Shown piece by piece: positions 1 through 7,641 of a stretch of DNA of 64,000 nt; within the stretch, counting starts at the first letter, position 1, and every line of letters starts with the position of its first letter. The translations under genes and the position numbers were made by a program. The notes under the pieces are model-generated. The model ran no database searches, was not told the DNA's origin, and saw only the letters and a program-made list of their open reading frames with translations. Source of the stretch: Microbacterium arborescens. Its GTDB lineage: Bacteria > Actinomycetota > Actinomycetes > Actinomycetales > Microbacteriaceae. Location: the NCBI GenBank assembly GCA_003339645.1, contig QNUV01000099.1:372001-436000 (forward strand). Reading direction: 5' to 3'.

Positions 1-222
1 CGTCAGAAGTGAGCGCTGCGCCTCCTTGAGCGTCGCGTAGCGTCCGATCGGAGTGGCCTGGCCGTCGAGAGCGATGTAGTGCCCGTCGGAAGAGGTGTCG
101 ACCGACCCGACGAACTCGCCGTCGGTCGAGGCGACGTAGAAGCCGGGTGCGACCGTCGACCAGGTGATGTTCCGGGCGCTCAGGATGCGGGTCGGTGCAG
201 GGGCGTGCTGGAGAAGGCTCAT
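1..222 (-). CDS. Small unknown protein, 3' end outside the window
   Basis: Only the first 74 codons are visible and the reading frame runs off the left edge of the window. The start ATG overlaps the TGA of the upstream gene in an ATGA arrangement, so translation is probably coupled to it. The N-terminus begins MSLLQHAPAPTRI, followed by a stretch rich in aromatic, Ser and Gly residues (GFYVAS, GEFVGSVD) that looks like short beta strands of a small soluble domain. No signal peptide or membrane segment is seen. I do not recognise the family. The coupling suggests that it works with the DUF7882-like protein upstream. Confidence 0.6.
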   Translation of the reverse strand, partial: MSLLQHAPAPTRILSARNITWSTVAPGFYVASTDGEFVGSVDTSSDGHYIALDGQATPIGRYATLKEAQRSLLT

Positions 223-605
223 GCTGCGGTCGCCAGTTCGCCCGGAACGGGTGCGATGTCGCCGCTTGTCGGCAGAGCGGGCGCGACCGGAAGCGCGGGA
301 GCGACGTCGAAGTCGGCGAAGTCGACGACGAGGCCGGTGGACGAGGTGGCGGCACGAGCCATCTCCGTCAGCAGCGCGGAGTCGAGCTTCTCCGCCTCGA
401 GCCCGTCGAAGACGAAGCGGAGCGGGATGGACGGCTGCAGCCAGATCGTCTGTCGTCCCGCGGCGGCGTCGGCCCCGTGCCGCCAAGTGAGCGTGAAGCT
501 CTCCGATCGGCGGAGCTTGGTCGCGGCGAGCACCTTGAGGTGCGCGAGCAGGCGGTCGGGGACCTCGATCGACTCGGACGTGTTCCCGTAGAACAGCTGG
601 CCCAT
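219..605 (-). CDS. DUF7882-like small protein
   Basis: This 128-residue protein opens with MGQLFYGNTSES and carries LLAHLKVLAATKLRRSESF, which matches my memory of a small Microbacteriaceae family now called DUF7882 and often mislabelled as a DNA ligase. The biochemical role is unknown. The first 95 residues form the conserved domain. The last 30 are an Ala/Pro-rich tail that is probably disordered. The ATG at 605 was chosen over a GTG 15 bases upstream because a GAGGAG ribosome site sits 8 bases before it. The gene is divergent from a MarR regulator across an inverted repeat and is probably regulated by it. It overlaps the next small gene by 4 bases. Confidence 0.75.
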   Translation of the reverse strand: MGQLFYGNTSESIEVPDRLLAHLKVLAATKLRRSESFTLTWRHGADAAAGRQTIWLQPSIPLRFVFDGLEAEKLDSALLTEMARAATSSTGLVVDFADFDVAPALPVAPALPTSGDIAPVPGELATAA

Positions 606-662
606 GATTGCTCTCCTCACAGATGCTGGATGACTTGTTCGGAACGCTACTAGGTGGCCAAG

Positions 663-684
663 TATCTCGTCAAGTTAGATATCT
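663..684. promoter_or_regulatory. Inverted-repeat operator candidate between DUF7882-like gene and marR
   Basis: TATCT (663-667) and AGATA (677-681) form a dyad with 9 bases between the arms. A second palindrome, AGATATCT (677-684), overlaps it. MarR proteins typically bind 16-20 base AT-rich dyads of this kind between themselves and a divergent target. The site lies 58 bases upstream of the DUF7882-like start and 43 bases upstream of the marR start. Binding has not been shown. Confidence 0.5.
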
Positions 685-726
685 GCTAAGGTAAAACTCA
701 CCAGCCATGAACGCGGAGGTGTGCAG

Positions 727-1239
727 ATGACCGGCTTCTTCTACAACGACGAGCGTCGGCGTGCGACCAGCGCGCTCGAGGCGTTGCGCCTGTACCAGGC
801 CGCGGAGGCGGCCATGCGCCGCCGGACCCGCGAGTCGATGTCTATGGGCGAGAACGAGTTGCTGGTCATCCGACAGCTTCTGCGCGCGCAGTCGCGCAAC
901 ATTCCCGTGAAGCCGGGGGATGTCGCGAAGTACCTCGGCATATCCTCGGCCAGCACCACGAGCCTGCTCGACCGCCTGGAGTCTGCGGGCTACCTCCGTC
1001 GTGTGCCGCATCCGAGCGATCGCCGCAGCGTCTACCTGGAACCGACGGAACGCGCAGACGACGAGGTCCGCTCCACGTTGTCGGCCATGCACGACCGTAT
1101 GCATCAGGTGGCCGACGAGACCACGCCCGAGGCGACCGCAGCCGTGATCGACTTCCTCTCGCGCATGCAGGACGCCGTCGACTCCGTCGAGCCGGCACCC
1201 CGTCTCCAGGGTCAGCGCGGAGCAGCGCCCACCGGCTGA
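727..1239 (+). CDS. MarR family transcriptional regulator
   Basis: This is a 170-residue winged-helix DNA-binding protein. The recognition region reads LGISSASTTSLLDRLESAG, followed by the wing VPHPSDRRSVYL, which are standard MarR features. Flanking helices at both ends should form the dimer interface. The ATG at 727 was preferred to the GTG at 721 because GGAGGT occupies 715-720, giving a 6-base spacing to 727 and none to 721. The inverted repeat at 663-684 in the divergent promoter is the likely autoregulatory operator. No Cys is visible, so a thiol-sensing OhrR role is unlikely, and the ligand is unknown. Confidence 0.9.
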   Translation: MTGFFYNDERRRATSALEALRLYQAAEAAMRRRTRESMSMGENELLVIRQLLRAQSRNIPVKPGDVAKYLGISSASTTSLLDRLESAGYLRRVPHPSDRRSVYLEPTERADDEVRSTLSAMHDRMHQVADETTPEATAAVIDFLSRMQDAVDSVEPAPRLQGQRGAAPTG

Positions 1240-1243
1240 TCCT

Positions 1244-2044
1244 TCAGCTTCGGCGGGGCTGGCAGGCGGGGCACCACCACGTGCGTCGCCGTTCCGGATC
1301 ACCCGACACCTCGGCGCGTACGAGGATGCGCGTCCCGCACCTGAGGCACGGCCTGCCGGCGCGGCCAGCCACCCAGTGGGCGCTGCCGCGCCGCGTGGAG
1401 CCGGTGGTCACCTGGTACATGCCGGGCACTGTCGCGGAGAGGCGCAGAGCACGCGCGGCACGTGCGACGAGCGAATCCAAGTCGGCGGTGGCGACGGGAT
1501 CGAACGGGTGGACGCCCGAGAGGAAGGCCAGCTCGTTGGCCCAGAGGTTTCCCAGACCCGCGATGTTGCGCTGATCGAGGAGCGCGCCGACGAACGCTCG
1601 ATCCGGACGGGCGCCGAGCCGCCGCACGGCCTCCACAGCTTCCCAATCATCGCGCAGCGGGTCCGGCCCCAGGTGACCGAGCGCGGTCGCCACGCTATTG
1701 GCACGCAACAGCTCGACGACGGGCATGTCGATGCCCCAGAGCGTCACACCCCCCTCGAACTCGGCTCGCACTCGCACGGCCGACTGCACGCGCACCGGAA
1801 CCGTGCGTCCCGAACGGGTCACCGTCCACGACCCCTGCATCAGAAGATGCGTGTGGAGTGCGAAACCGGGATCGAGCCAGGTGATCAGATGTTTGCCACG
1901 GGTCTCGAGCCCCGCGATCCGCCAACCGGCCAGGGATGTCCCGGCAGCCGAGCCCGAGCGGAGCTCTCCGGACGAGATCATGCGACCCACGACCTGCGGC
2001 CGCAGCCGGGCCGCCATTCGGAAGACGCTGTCACCTTCCGGCAC
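1244..2044 (-). CDS. Fpg/Nei family DNA glycosylase (endonuclease VIII-like)
   Basis: This base-excision repair glycosylase/AP lyase removes oxidised pyrimidines or purines. The catalytic N-terminus is Pro2-Glu3 (PEGDS), the conserved lysine of the beta hairpin lies in GKHL near residue 52, and a helix-two-turn-helix region around AGLGNLWANE contacts DNA. A C-terminal zinc finger has CLRC and, 18 residues later, CPAC. The PEGDS start and the finger favour the actinobacterial Nei2 branch over MutM, which normally begins PELPE. The start is GTG, fixed by the need for Pro at position 2. The length of 266 residues is normal for the family. The gene is convergent with marR, 4 bases away. Confidence 0.92.
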   Translation of the reverse strand: MPEGDSVFRMAARLRPQVVGRMISSGELRSGSAAGTSLAGWRIAGLETRGKHLITWLDPGFALHTHLLMQGSWTVTRSGRTVPVRVQSAVRVRAEFEGGVTLWGIDMPVVELLRANSVATALGHLGPDPLRDDWEAVEAVRRLGARPDRAFVGALLDQRNIAGLGNLWANELAFLSGVHPFDPVATADLDSLVARAARALRLSATVPGMYQVTTGSTRRGSAHWVAGRAGRPCLRCGTRILVRAEVSGDPERRRTWWCPACQPRRS

Positions 2045-2162
2045 GGATCGCCCCGGGCGTCATGCTGACCTCATTCCCCCCAGTCTGCCGCAGGGCCCTA
2101 GCCTCGGCTTTCTGAACCGTCAACGGGTCGAGAAAAACTCCCGACGCGATGACGATGTCGTC

Positions 2163-2999
2163 ATGACTGAGATCACTGCGCACAAGGGCCTCTTCAACGA
2201 CATCGAGCTGCACGTCGACGACACCGGCGGCTCGGGCCGCCCCGTCGTCCTGATCCACGGCTGGCCGCTGTCGGCGCAGTCGTGGTCCGAGCAGATCCCC
2301 GCCCTCACCGCGGCCGGGTACCGCGTCGTCGCCTACGACCGCCGCGGCTTCGGTCGCAGCGACAAGCCGCGCTCGGGCTACGACTACAACACGTTCGCCC
2401 AGGACCTGGCATCCGTCCTCGACACCCTCGATCTGCGCGACGCGACCCTGGTCGGCTTCTCGATGGGAGGCGGTGAGGTCGCGCGTTACGTCGCGAACCA
2501 CGGCCAGGACCGGTTGCACAGTGTCGTATTCGCCGCCGCGGTGCCGCCGTACCTGGCGCAGACGCCCGACAATCCCGAGGGCCCGCTCACGCAGGAGGCC
2601 GCCGACGAGATGGAGAACGGGCTCCGAGCGGATGAAGCGACCTTCTACGACGACTTCACGACCGCCTTCTTCTCCGTCGACGGCGAGCTCAAGGTCACGG
2701 AGGAGCAGCGCCAGGAGGCACTCGCACTCGCGCGCCAGGCCGACCACCACGCGGCACTGAAGTCGATGGAGGCGTGGGCGACGACCGACTTCCGCCGCGA
2801 TCTGGCCGCGGTGACCGTGCCCGCGCTGATCATCCACGGCGACGGCGACGGTACCGTCCCCTTCGAAGGCTCGGGCAAGCGAACCCATGAGCAGCTTCCG
2901 GGCAGCGAGCTGGCGCTCATCGAAGATGCGCCTCACGGCCTCAACGTGAGCCACGCCCGCGAGTTCAACGACGCCCTGCTCGCCTTCCTCGCGAAGTAG
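2163..2999 (+). CDS. Alpha/beta hydrolase, non-heme chloroperoxidase-like
   Basis: This is a 278-residue alpha/beta hydrolase of the group containing cofactor-free haloperoxidases and aryl esterases. The oxyanion-hole motif HGWP follows strand 3. The nucleophile Ser is in GFSMGG at about residue 100, the acid Asp is in HGDGDGTVPF at about residue 227, and His is in APHGLN. The substrate cannot be told from sequence, and esterase or perhydrolase activity is most likely. The frame stays open upstream, but ATG 2163 starts the conserved domain at the usual place. GACGAT ends 6 bases before this ATG, which suggests a leaderless transcript. Confidence 0.88.
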   Translation: MTEITAHKGLFNDIELHVDDTGGSGRPVVLIHGWPLSAQSWSEQIPALTAAGYRVVAYDRRGFGRSDKPRSGYDYNTFAQDLASVLDTLDLRDATLVGFSMGGGEVARYVANHGQDRLHSVVFAAAVPPYLAQTPDNPEGPLTQEAADEMENGLRADEATFYDDFTTAFFSVDGELKVTEEQRQEALALARQADHHAALKSMEAWATTDFRRDLAAVTVPALIIHGDGDGTVPFEGSGKRTHEQLPGSELALIEDAPHGLNVSHAREFNDALLAFLAK

Positions 3000-3016
3000 G
3001 ACTGCTCCGCACGACG

Positions 3017-3055
3017 ACGATGGGCCGTCCCGCAGCAGCGGCGACGGCCCATCGT
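3017..3055. terminator. Bidirectional hairpin terminator
   Basis: A perfect 13-base inverted repeat (3017-3029 and 3043-3055) encloses a 13-base loop in the gap between two convergent genes. No T tract follows on either strand, as is common in high-GC actinobacteria. Confidence 0.75.
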
Positions 3056-3074
3056 GGCGTAGAGGCCCGGAGAC

Positions 3075-3557
3075 TCAGAGGTCCAGCTTCTCGTTGCGGC
3101 CCTCGTAGGTCTCACCGGTGATCTTCGACTTGATCAGGCCGATGGCGGTCGCGATGCGTCCGCCGGCGCTGCTCCAGTACTCCCCCGAGATCGCGTCGAC
3201 CCGCAGCAGCGTGATGCGAGGATCGTCCGGGCCGTCGGGGAACCAGGCCTCGAGAGTGCTCGACCAGTAGTGTTCGAGGCGAGCGCGGTCGTCGACGATG
3301 GTCGCCTCACCGGCGAGCGAGACCCACGCGTCGTCCTTGCTGAGGGCGACGCCGACGGCGGGCCGCGAGGCCACGTGGGTCGCGACGGACGATCCGCGGT
3401 CGACGACGAACCAGAGGTCTCCGTCGAACTCGGCCTCCTGCACCGTCAGCGGGCGCGCTGTGAGCTTCCCCGATTCGTCGACCGTCGTCACCATGGCGAA
3501 CCGGAACTCGGGCAGCAGCTCCGCCAGGATCGCGCGGGGGTCTTCGTTGTCACTCAT
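3075..3557 (-). CDS. Pyridoxamine 5'-phosphate oxidase-fold protein (general stress protein 26-like)
   Basis: This 160-residue flavin-binding split-barrel protein is of the general stress protein 26 type. Visible features are FRFAMVTTVDESGKLTARPL at the start of the barrel, LWFVVDRGSSVATHV and WVSLAGEATIV. Family members bind FMN, FAD or F420, and the actual reaction is usually unknown. The C-terminal GEYWSSAGG and GLIKSKITG match the longer stress-protein subgroup. GAAGGAG lies 6 bases before the ATG. The gene is 112 bases downstream of a small acidic protein gene on the same strand. A redox or salt-stress role is inferred from the family only. Confidence 0.85.
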   Translation of the reverse strand: MSDNEDPRAILAELLPEFRFAMVTTVDESGKLTARPLTVQEAEFDGDLWFVVDRGSSVATHVASRPAVGVALSKDDAWVSLAGEATIVDDRARLEHYWSSTLEAWFPDGPDDPRITLLRVDAISGEYWSSAGGRIATAIGLIKSKITGETYEGRNEKLDL

Positions 3558-3669
3558 CGTTTCTCCTTCGATCTGGGGTGGTCGTCATCCGTGGGTCCAG
3601 GCTCGCACCGGGACCAGCCCTCGGTCGCCGTCTTGACAGCCGACTCGATGGCGACAGTCGCGCGACCTC

Positions 3670-3861
3670 TCAACCGCCCGAGGGGTTGTCGAGCGGCTGA
3701 CCGTCGTCATCGGTCGTCGTGTCGGCATCTCCGCCATGACCCTCCGGCGCGGGCTCGTCGGGCGCCGCGCTCGGAGCCCCGGGAAAGGCCGATGCCCCGC
3801 CGGTGGCGGTTCCGATCTCGATGTCGTCGCCCGGGATGTCGGGGCGCTCTCGCTCGCTCAT
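3670..3861 (-). CDS. Small acidic hypothetical protein
   Basis: This 63-residue protein begins MSERERPD and is strongly acidic, rich in Asp, Gly, Pro and Ala, and without predicted secondary structure or cysteines (for example DADTTTDDDGQPLD near the C-terminus). It is probably intrinsically disordered. The ATG at 3861 was chosen because AGAGGA lies 8 bases upstream. The frame continues 30 codons further up, but that part is basic and unlike the rest. Similar short acidic proteins are frequent unannotated genes in Microbacteriaceae. The function is unknown. Confidence 0.6.
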   Translation of the reverse strand: MSERERPDIPGDDIEIGTATGGASAFPGAPSAAPDEPAPEGHGGDADTTTDDDGQPLDNPSGG

Positions 3862-4020
3862 GTGTTCGTCCTCTCGTCGTTGCGTGACCGCGACGCTACG
3901 CACCGAGCCGGCGCGGACCGAGGGTATTGACACGCGTGAGGCACGGATCATCCCGCAGGGGGATGCTTCTCAGCCGATCGACCGACGCCTCGCAGGGCCA
4001 CCGCTTCGTAGCGTCGAACC

Positions 4021-4200
4021 GTGACCGCCGCTCCCCTCTCTCCCCTCGACCGCATCCACCTCGCCGCCGGCCGCGGTCGCGCCCTGGTCGGCTCGATCCT
4101 GGGCAACATCGCCATCCTCGGCATCATCGCCCTAGCGGCCCTCGTCGTGCCGATCGCCGCCGCTCTCGTCTTCGGTCCCGCGCTCCTCGCTCGGCTGTGA
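4021..4200 (+). CDS. Possible small single-span or two-span membrane protein
   Basis: This 59-codon frame starts at a GTG. It has a short polar N-terminus with RIHLAAGRGR, followed by a long hydrophobic stretch of about 35 residues ending in LLARL. TAGCGT at 4009-4014 ends exactly 6 bases before the GTG, the same leaderless-promoter geometry as many solid genes in this window, which is the main support. Against it, the last 69 bases overlap the 3' end of the opposing SMR gene, and no ribosome site is present. I do not recognise the family. Confidence 0.4.
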   Translation: MTAAPLSPLDRIHLAAGRGRALVGSILGNIAILGIIALAALVVPIAAALVFGPALLARL

Positions 4201-4545
4201 CGCTCGCGCCGCAGTCCTGCTCGTGGCCGGAACGAGCTTCAAGCCGATGACAGCGACCACGATGCCGGCGATGAAGACCACCTTGCCCGGAGCGAACGCC
4301 TCAGCGCCCGTCGCGATCGACCAGGTCACGGTCAGCGCTGCGCCCACCCCCACCCAGACCGCATAGGCCGTACCGATGGGAATGTGCTTCATGGCGCGTC
4401 CGAGCCCGAGCATGCTGAGCAGCAGACCGATGGCGAACACGACACTCGGCACGGGGTGGCGTAGCCCGTCCGATTCGCCCAGGGCCGTCGCCCAGACAGC
4501 CTCGCAGACCGCGCTGGCGAGCAGGATCGTCCATGCACGTGTCAT
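4132..4545 (-). CDS. SMR family efflux subunit with C-terminal tail
   Basis: This small multidrug resistance transporter subunit has four membrane helices. Helix 1 carries the essential membrane Glu in SAVCEAVWATAL, and the IGTAYAVWVGVGA signature lies in helix 3. The sequence resembles the SugE/Gdx branch (guanidinium or quaternary ammonium exporters) more than EmrE. It is 137 residues, about 30 longer than usual, with a hydrophilic tail rich in Glu, Arg and Ser after GLKLV. It starts 2 bases after the stop of a second SMR gene, so the two probably form a hetero-oligomer like YkkCD or EbrAB. The tail overlaps a possible opposing small gene. Confidence 0.9.
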   Translation of the reverse strand: MTRAWTILLASAVCEAVWATALGESDGLRHPVPSVVFAIGLLLSMLGLGRAMKHIPIGTAYAVWVGVGAALTVTWSIATGAEAFAPGKVVFIAGIVVAVIGLKLVPATSRTAARASQPSEERGTEDESGGDRHDEGR

Positions 4546-4546
4546 G

Positions 4547-4861
4547 TCAGCTCACCACCTTGAGGCCGACGACGCAGGCGACCAGGAGCAGAAGCAAGAG
4601 GATGCGCGCGGTCGACGCGCGCTCGCGACGGGTGACCATCGCCCACACGACGGTGAGCGTCGCGCCGACACCGACCCACACGGCGTAGGCGGTGCCGGTC
4701 GGCAGCTCCGTCATCGCGAACGCGAGTCCCGCCATGCTCGCGGTGAGCGCGAGGGCGAACAGCAGAGCCGGTCGTTTCCGCCGGAATCCCTCGGATGCCG
4801 CGAGCGCGGCGGCCCACACCGCCTCGAGGACGCCGGATGCGATCAGGATCACCCATGCCAT
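4547..4861 (-). CDS. SMR family efflux subunit
   Basis: This is a 104-residue, four-helix SMR protein of exact family length. Its start MAWVILIASGVLEAVWA contains the proton-coupling Glu, and LPTGTAYAVWVGVGA is the Gdx-type signature. It is the promoter-proximal member of a two-gene SMR pair separated by a single base from the next start, so the two proteins are likely made in equal amounts and assemble in antiparallel fashion. The ATG at 4861 was chosen from the family N-terminus. I looked upstream for a guanidine riboswitch and did not find a convincing one. The substrate is probably guanidinium or a quaternary ammonium compound, but this is unproven. Confidence 0.92.
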   Translation of the reverse strand: MAWVILIASGVLEAVWAAALAASEGFRRKRPALLFALALTASMAGLAFAMTELPTGTAYAVWVGVGATLTVVWAMVTRRERASTARILLLLLLVACVVGLKVVS

Positions 4862-4953
4862 GACAGACCTGTCCGAGTCAGTCTTGTCTGGTGCGGGTAC
4901 TGCTCCCTCGTCCGCGGGCCCGGCCGGGGCCCCGTCTTCCAGCGTAGCTCGCG

Positions 4954-5811
4954 TCAGGGCGCAGGGACGAGGAAGAGGACGTCCAGAAGCCCCGGATTGT
5001 GCGCGTGGACGAGGACGCCGAAGACGACGGCGTCGAAGAGCAGGTGCACCGTCACGACGTAGGTGAGCGACCGCGTGCGCAGGAAGATGTAGCCCTGAAG
5101 GAGCGCGAACGGGATCGTCAGCACCGGACCCCAGGCGCGGTACCCGAGCTCCCAGAGGAAGGAGACGAACACGATCGTCTGCAGAGCGTTCGCCGACACG
5201 TCGGCGAAGTGCCGCCGGAGAAGCGCGAAGCACGTGCAGATGAAGAACAGCTCGTCCCAGATGCCCACGGCACCGACGCCGATGAAGAGGCGCGCGATGA
5301 GATCGGGGGTGTCGACGACCGGCCAGTTCGTGTAGACGCCCGAGGTGATGAAGTAGAAGGGCAGGATGAGCCACCCGAGCACGAGCACGGCGGCGAGCCA
5401 GACCCACTGGAACGTCGTCCAGCGCCCTCCGCCACGCCAGGGGAAGCGGATCGCGTGATCGCGGTAGACGAAGCGAGACACGAGGTACGGCAACAGCACC
5501 GCACCTCCCAGCGCGAGGGTGAAGCGCAGCATCGCGAGGTTGTCGAGCTCGGCCTTCAGATCGATCAGGCTCACGACGACGAGACCGAGGGCGATGAGCG
5601 AGAGATCGCGCGCCAGCGAGGGCCGCGTATCCTCGCCCACGCGCCACCGGTCGACACCGAGGGCGGCGATGAGGCCGAGCACGAGCAGCGTCCACCCGAG
5701 CCAGGGCTGCAGCAGCACGAAGAAGGCGGGTGCAGCCAGACACACCAGAAGCGCCGGCACGGTGCTCGCCGAGACGATCGGACGAGCGGCCAGTCCCGGG
5801 TGCGTCTTCAC
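4954..5811 (-). CDS. CPBP/CAAX-protease-like membrane protein, degenerate motifs
   Basis: This 285-residue integral membrane protein has about eight hydrophobic segments. The C-terminal half resembles the CPBP (type II CAAX prenyl endopeptidase/bacteriocin-processing) family: IWDELFF stands where the EExxxR motif is expected, FVSFLWE where FxxxH is expected, and TVHLLFD fits HxxxD/N. Motif 1 has only one acidic pair and lacks the Arg at the expected place, so proteolytic activity is doubtful. The start is GTG. The gene begins 16 bases after trmB and precedes the SMR pair on the same strand. Whether it helps maturation of membrane partners is unknown. Confidence 0.72.
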   Translation of the reverse strand: MKTHPGLAARPIVSASTVPALLVCLAAPAFFVLLQPWLGWTLLVLGLIAALGVDRWRVGEDTRPSLARDLSLIALGLVVVSLIDLKAELDNLAMLRFTLALGGAVLLPYLVSRFVYRDHAIRFPWRGGGRWTTFQWVWLAAVLVLGWLILPFYFITSGVYTNWPVVDTPDLIARLFIGVGAVGIWDELFFICTCFALLRRHFADVSANALQTIVFVSFLWELGYRAWGPVLTIPFALLQGYIFLRTRSLTYVVTVHLLFDAVVFGVLVHAHNPGLLDVLFLVPAP

Positions 5812-5827
5812 GGCGTCCGCCCTCCCG

Positions 5828-6577
5828 TCAGGCCGCGTCGATGCGGCGGTAGGCGAGGTCGCGGATGTCGCGCCCCTTCGCGATGCCCTTACGCTCGAAG
5901 GCCGTCATCACGCGTCCCTCGAAGCGCGGCGCCCACTCTCCGTCGAAGGCGGGGGCGAAGCCCGCGGCATCCCCCATCACCTCGCGCATCTGTCGGGCGT
6001 AGTCCTCCCAGTCGGTCGCCAGACGCAGCACGCCGCCGGGCTTGATCACCCGCGCGGCCAATGGCGTGAAATCCGGCGAGATGAGGCGCCGCTTCGTGTG
6101 ACGCGTCTTGTGCCAGGGGTCGGAGAAGAAGATCCAGAGCTCGTCGACGGATGCCGCCGGCAGCAGGTGCTCGAGCACCTCCGGCGCGTTCGCCTCGACG
6201 AGGCGCAGGTTCCGCACGCCGGCACGATCGGCGTCGAGCATGGTGCGGGCGAGCCCGGCCCGGAACACCTCGACGGCGAGGAAGTCGGTCTCGGGCGCGG
6301 CTTGCGCGGCCGCGACGATGGCGTGCCCCTGCCCGGAGCCGATCTCGACCACGAGCGGCGCGCTGCGGCCGAACAACGCCGCAGGATCGACCTCCGAGCC
6401 TGGGCGGACGCTCAGCACGGCCTGATCGCGCTCGACGGGGATGTTGTAGAAGTCGCCGAGCTGGTTCCAGGCTCGCTCCTGTCCATCGCTCATCCGTCCG
6501 CTCCGACGCGCGAACGACACGGGCCGCTCACGGTAGCGGGGTTCGTCACCGGTGTCGGGCGCGTCGGTCTGCGGCAT
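5828..6577 (-). CDS. trmB: tRNA (guanine-N7)-methyltransferase TrmB
   Basis: TrmB uses S-adenosylmethionine to methylate G46 in the variable loop of tRNAs. The 249-residue protein has the SAM loop VVEIGSGQGHA and the family signature FFSDPWHKTRHTKRR, which binds the target guanine, then VIKPGGVLRLATDWEDYA. The first 40 residues are a polar extension, common in actinobacterial members. The ATG at 6577 was chosen within a much longer open frame because TACCCT ends exactly 6 bases upstream, a leaderless-type promoter, and because conserved sequence begins soon after. Confidence 0.95.
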   Translation of the reverse strand: MPQTDAPDTGDEPRYRERPVSFARRSGRMSDGQERAWNQLGDFYNIPVERDQAVLSVRPGSEVDPAALFGRSAPLVVEIGSGQGHAIVAAAQAAPETDFLAVEVFRAGLARTMLDADRAGVRNLRLVEANAPEVLEHLLPAASVDELWIFFSDPWHKTRHTKRRLISPDFTPLAARVIKPGGVLRLATDWEDYARQMREVMGDAAGFAPAFDGEWAPRFEGRVMTAFERKGIAKGRDIRDLAYRRIDAA

Positions 6578-6626
6578 GAGTCCAGGGTATCGACCGGCCG
6601 GGGCGGCGCCGAGCCGGCGCGTTCGG

Positions 6627-7460
6627 TCAGGCCGTGACGAAGTCGATGAGCTCCTCGACCCTGCCCAGCAGCGCAGGATCGAGGTCGCGGTAGGTGCGAA
6701 CAGATCCGAGGATGCGCTGCCACGCGTGCGCGATGTCGGCCTGGTCCTCGGCGGGCCAGCCGAGGGCACGGCAGACGCCGGTCTTCCACTCGATGCCGCG
6801 CGGCACCTGAGGCCACGCACGGATGCCGACGGCCTCGGGGCGGACGCACTGCCAGACGTCGATGTGGGGGTGCCCGACGATCTTGAGATGGGCGCCGTGC
6901 GGACCGCGCAGGATCTGCTCCGCGATGCGGGTCTCCTTCGAGCCCGCGACCAGATGGTCGACGAGCACTCCGTAGCGACGCTCGGCGGAGGGCGGCTCGT
7001 CTCGCAGGAGGTCCGCCAGCAGGTCGATCCCCTGCAGATACTCGACCACGACGCCTTCGACGCGGAGGTCAGCACCCCACACCTTCTCGACGAGCTCGGC
7101 GTCGTGTCGCCCCTCCACCAGGATGCGCGACGCCCGTGCCACGCGCGCCCGCTGCTGCGGAGCCACGAACGAGCCCGAGGCGGTCCGCAGCCGGCCGGCC
7201 GGCTGCGCCGCCTTCGGCGCCACGAGCTTGACCGGCTCGCCGTCGACGAGGAAGCCGCCCCCGAGCGGGAACAGGCGCACCTTTCCGAGGCGATCCTCGA
7301 GCTCGACGTTCCCGCCGCGCACCGCCACGACGGCCCCGCAGTAGCCGTCCGACGCGACCTCGACGACGAGATCGGGATCGGCGGGCACCTCGGGCACGAC
7401 CTTGCGTCCGGCGTCCCGCCATCCGCTCGCGAGCACATCGGTGCCGTATCTGTCGTCCAT
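6627..7460 (-). CDS. DUF3097 family protein
   Basis: This 277-residue soluble protein of an actinobacterial family has no assigned function. It begins MDDRYGTDVLASGWR, the family's conserved start. Later segments include ILVEGRHDAELVEKVWG, GVLVDHLVAGSKE and HLKIVGHPHIDVWQ. The EGRHDAE/DHLVxGSKE pattern resembles a Toprim-like metal-binding fold, as in primases and topoisomerases, so a nucleic-acid role is a reasonable guess but no more. GGGAGGA lies 4 bases before the ATG at 7460. It lies 49 bases upstream of trmB on the same strand and has its own probable promoter in the 181-base gap to the divergent TPM gene. Confidence 0.9.
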   Translation of the reverse strand: MDDRYGTDVLASGWRDAGRKVVPEVPADPDLVVEVASDGYCGAVVAVRGGNVELEDRLGKVRLFPLGGGFLVDGEPVKLVAPKAAQPAGRLRTASGSFVAPQQRARVARASRILVEGRHDAELVEKVWGADLRVEGVVVEYLQGIDLLADLLRDEPPSAERRYGVLVDHLVAGSKETRIAEQILRGPHGAHLKIVGHPHIDVWQCVRPEAVGIRAWPQVPRGIEWKTGVCRALGWPAEDQADIAHAWQRILGSVRTYRDLDPALLGRVEELIDFVTA

Positions 7461-7641
7461 GATTCCTCCCGCCTCGTGCCCCGTCGGGCCGCCGGTCAGC
7501 GTAACCGCGGCCGTTCCTGTCGCCGGGTATCCGCGCCGCGATTCCGCTGCCCGCTGATTCACAGTCCCGGCATAGGCTCGGACACGACGCCCTCAATAGA
7601 GTGGATACGAGGCCGGTCCTCCGACCTCGGAAGGGGAACGG

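Noticed and set aside
4862-4953. Guanidine-type riboswitch before the SMR pair
   Set aside because: ACGA- and ACGG-containing segments occur, but no flanking complementary stems fit the mini-ykkC or ykkC layouts.
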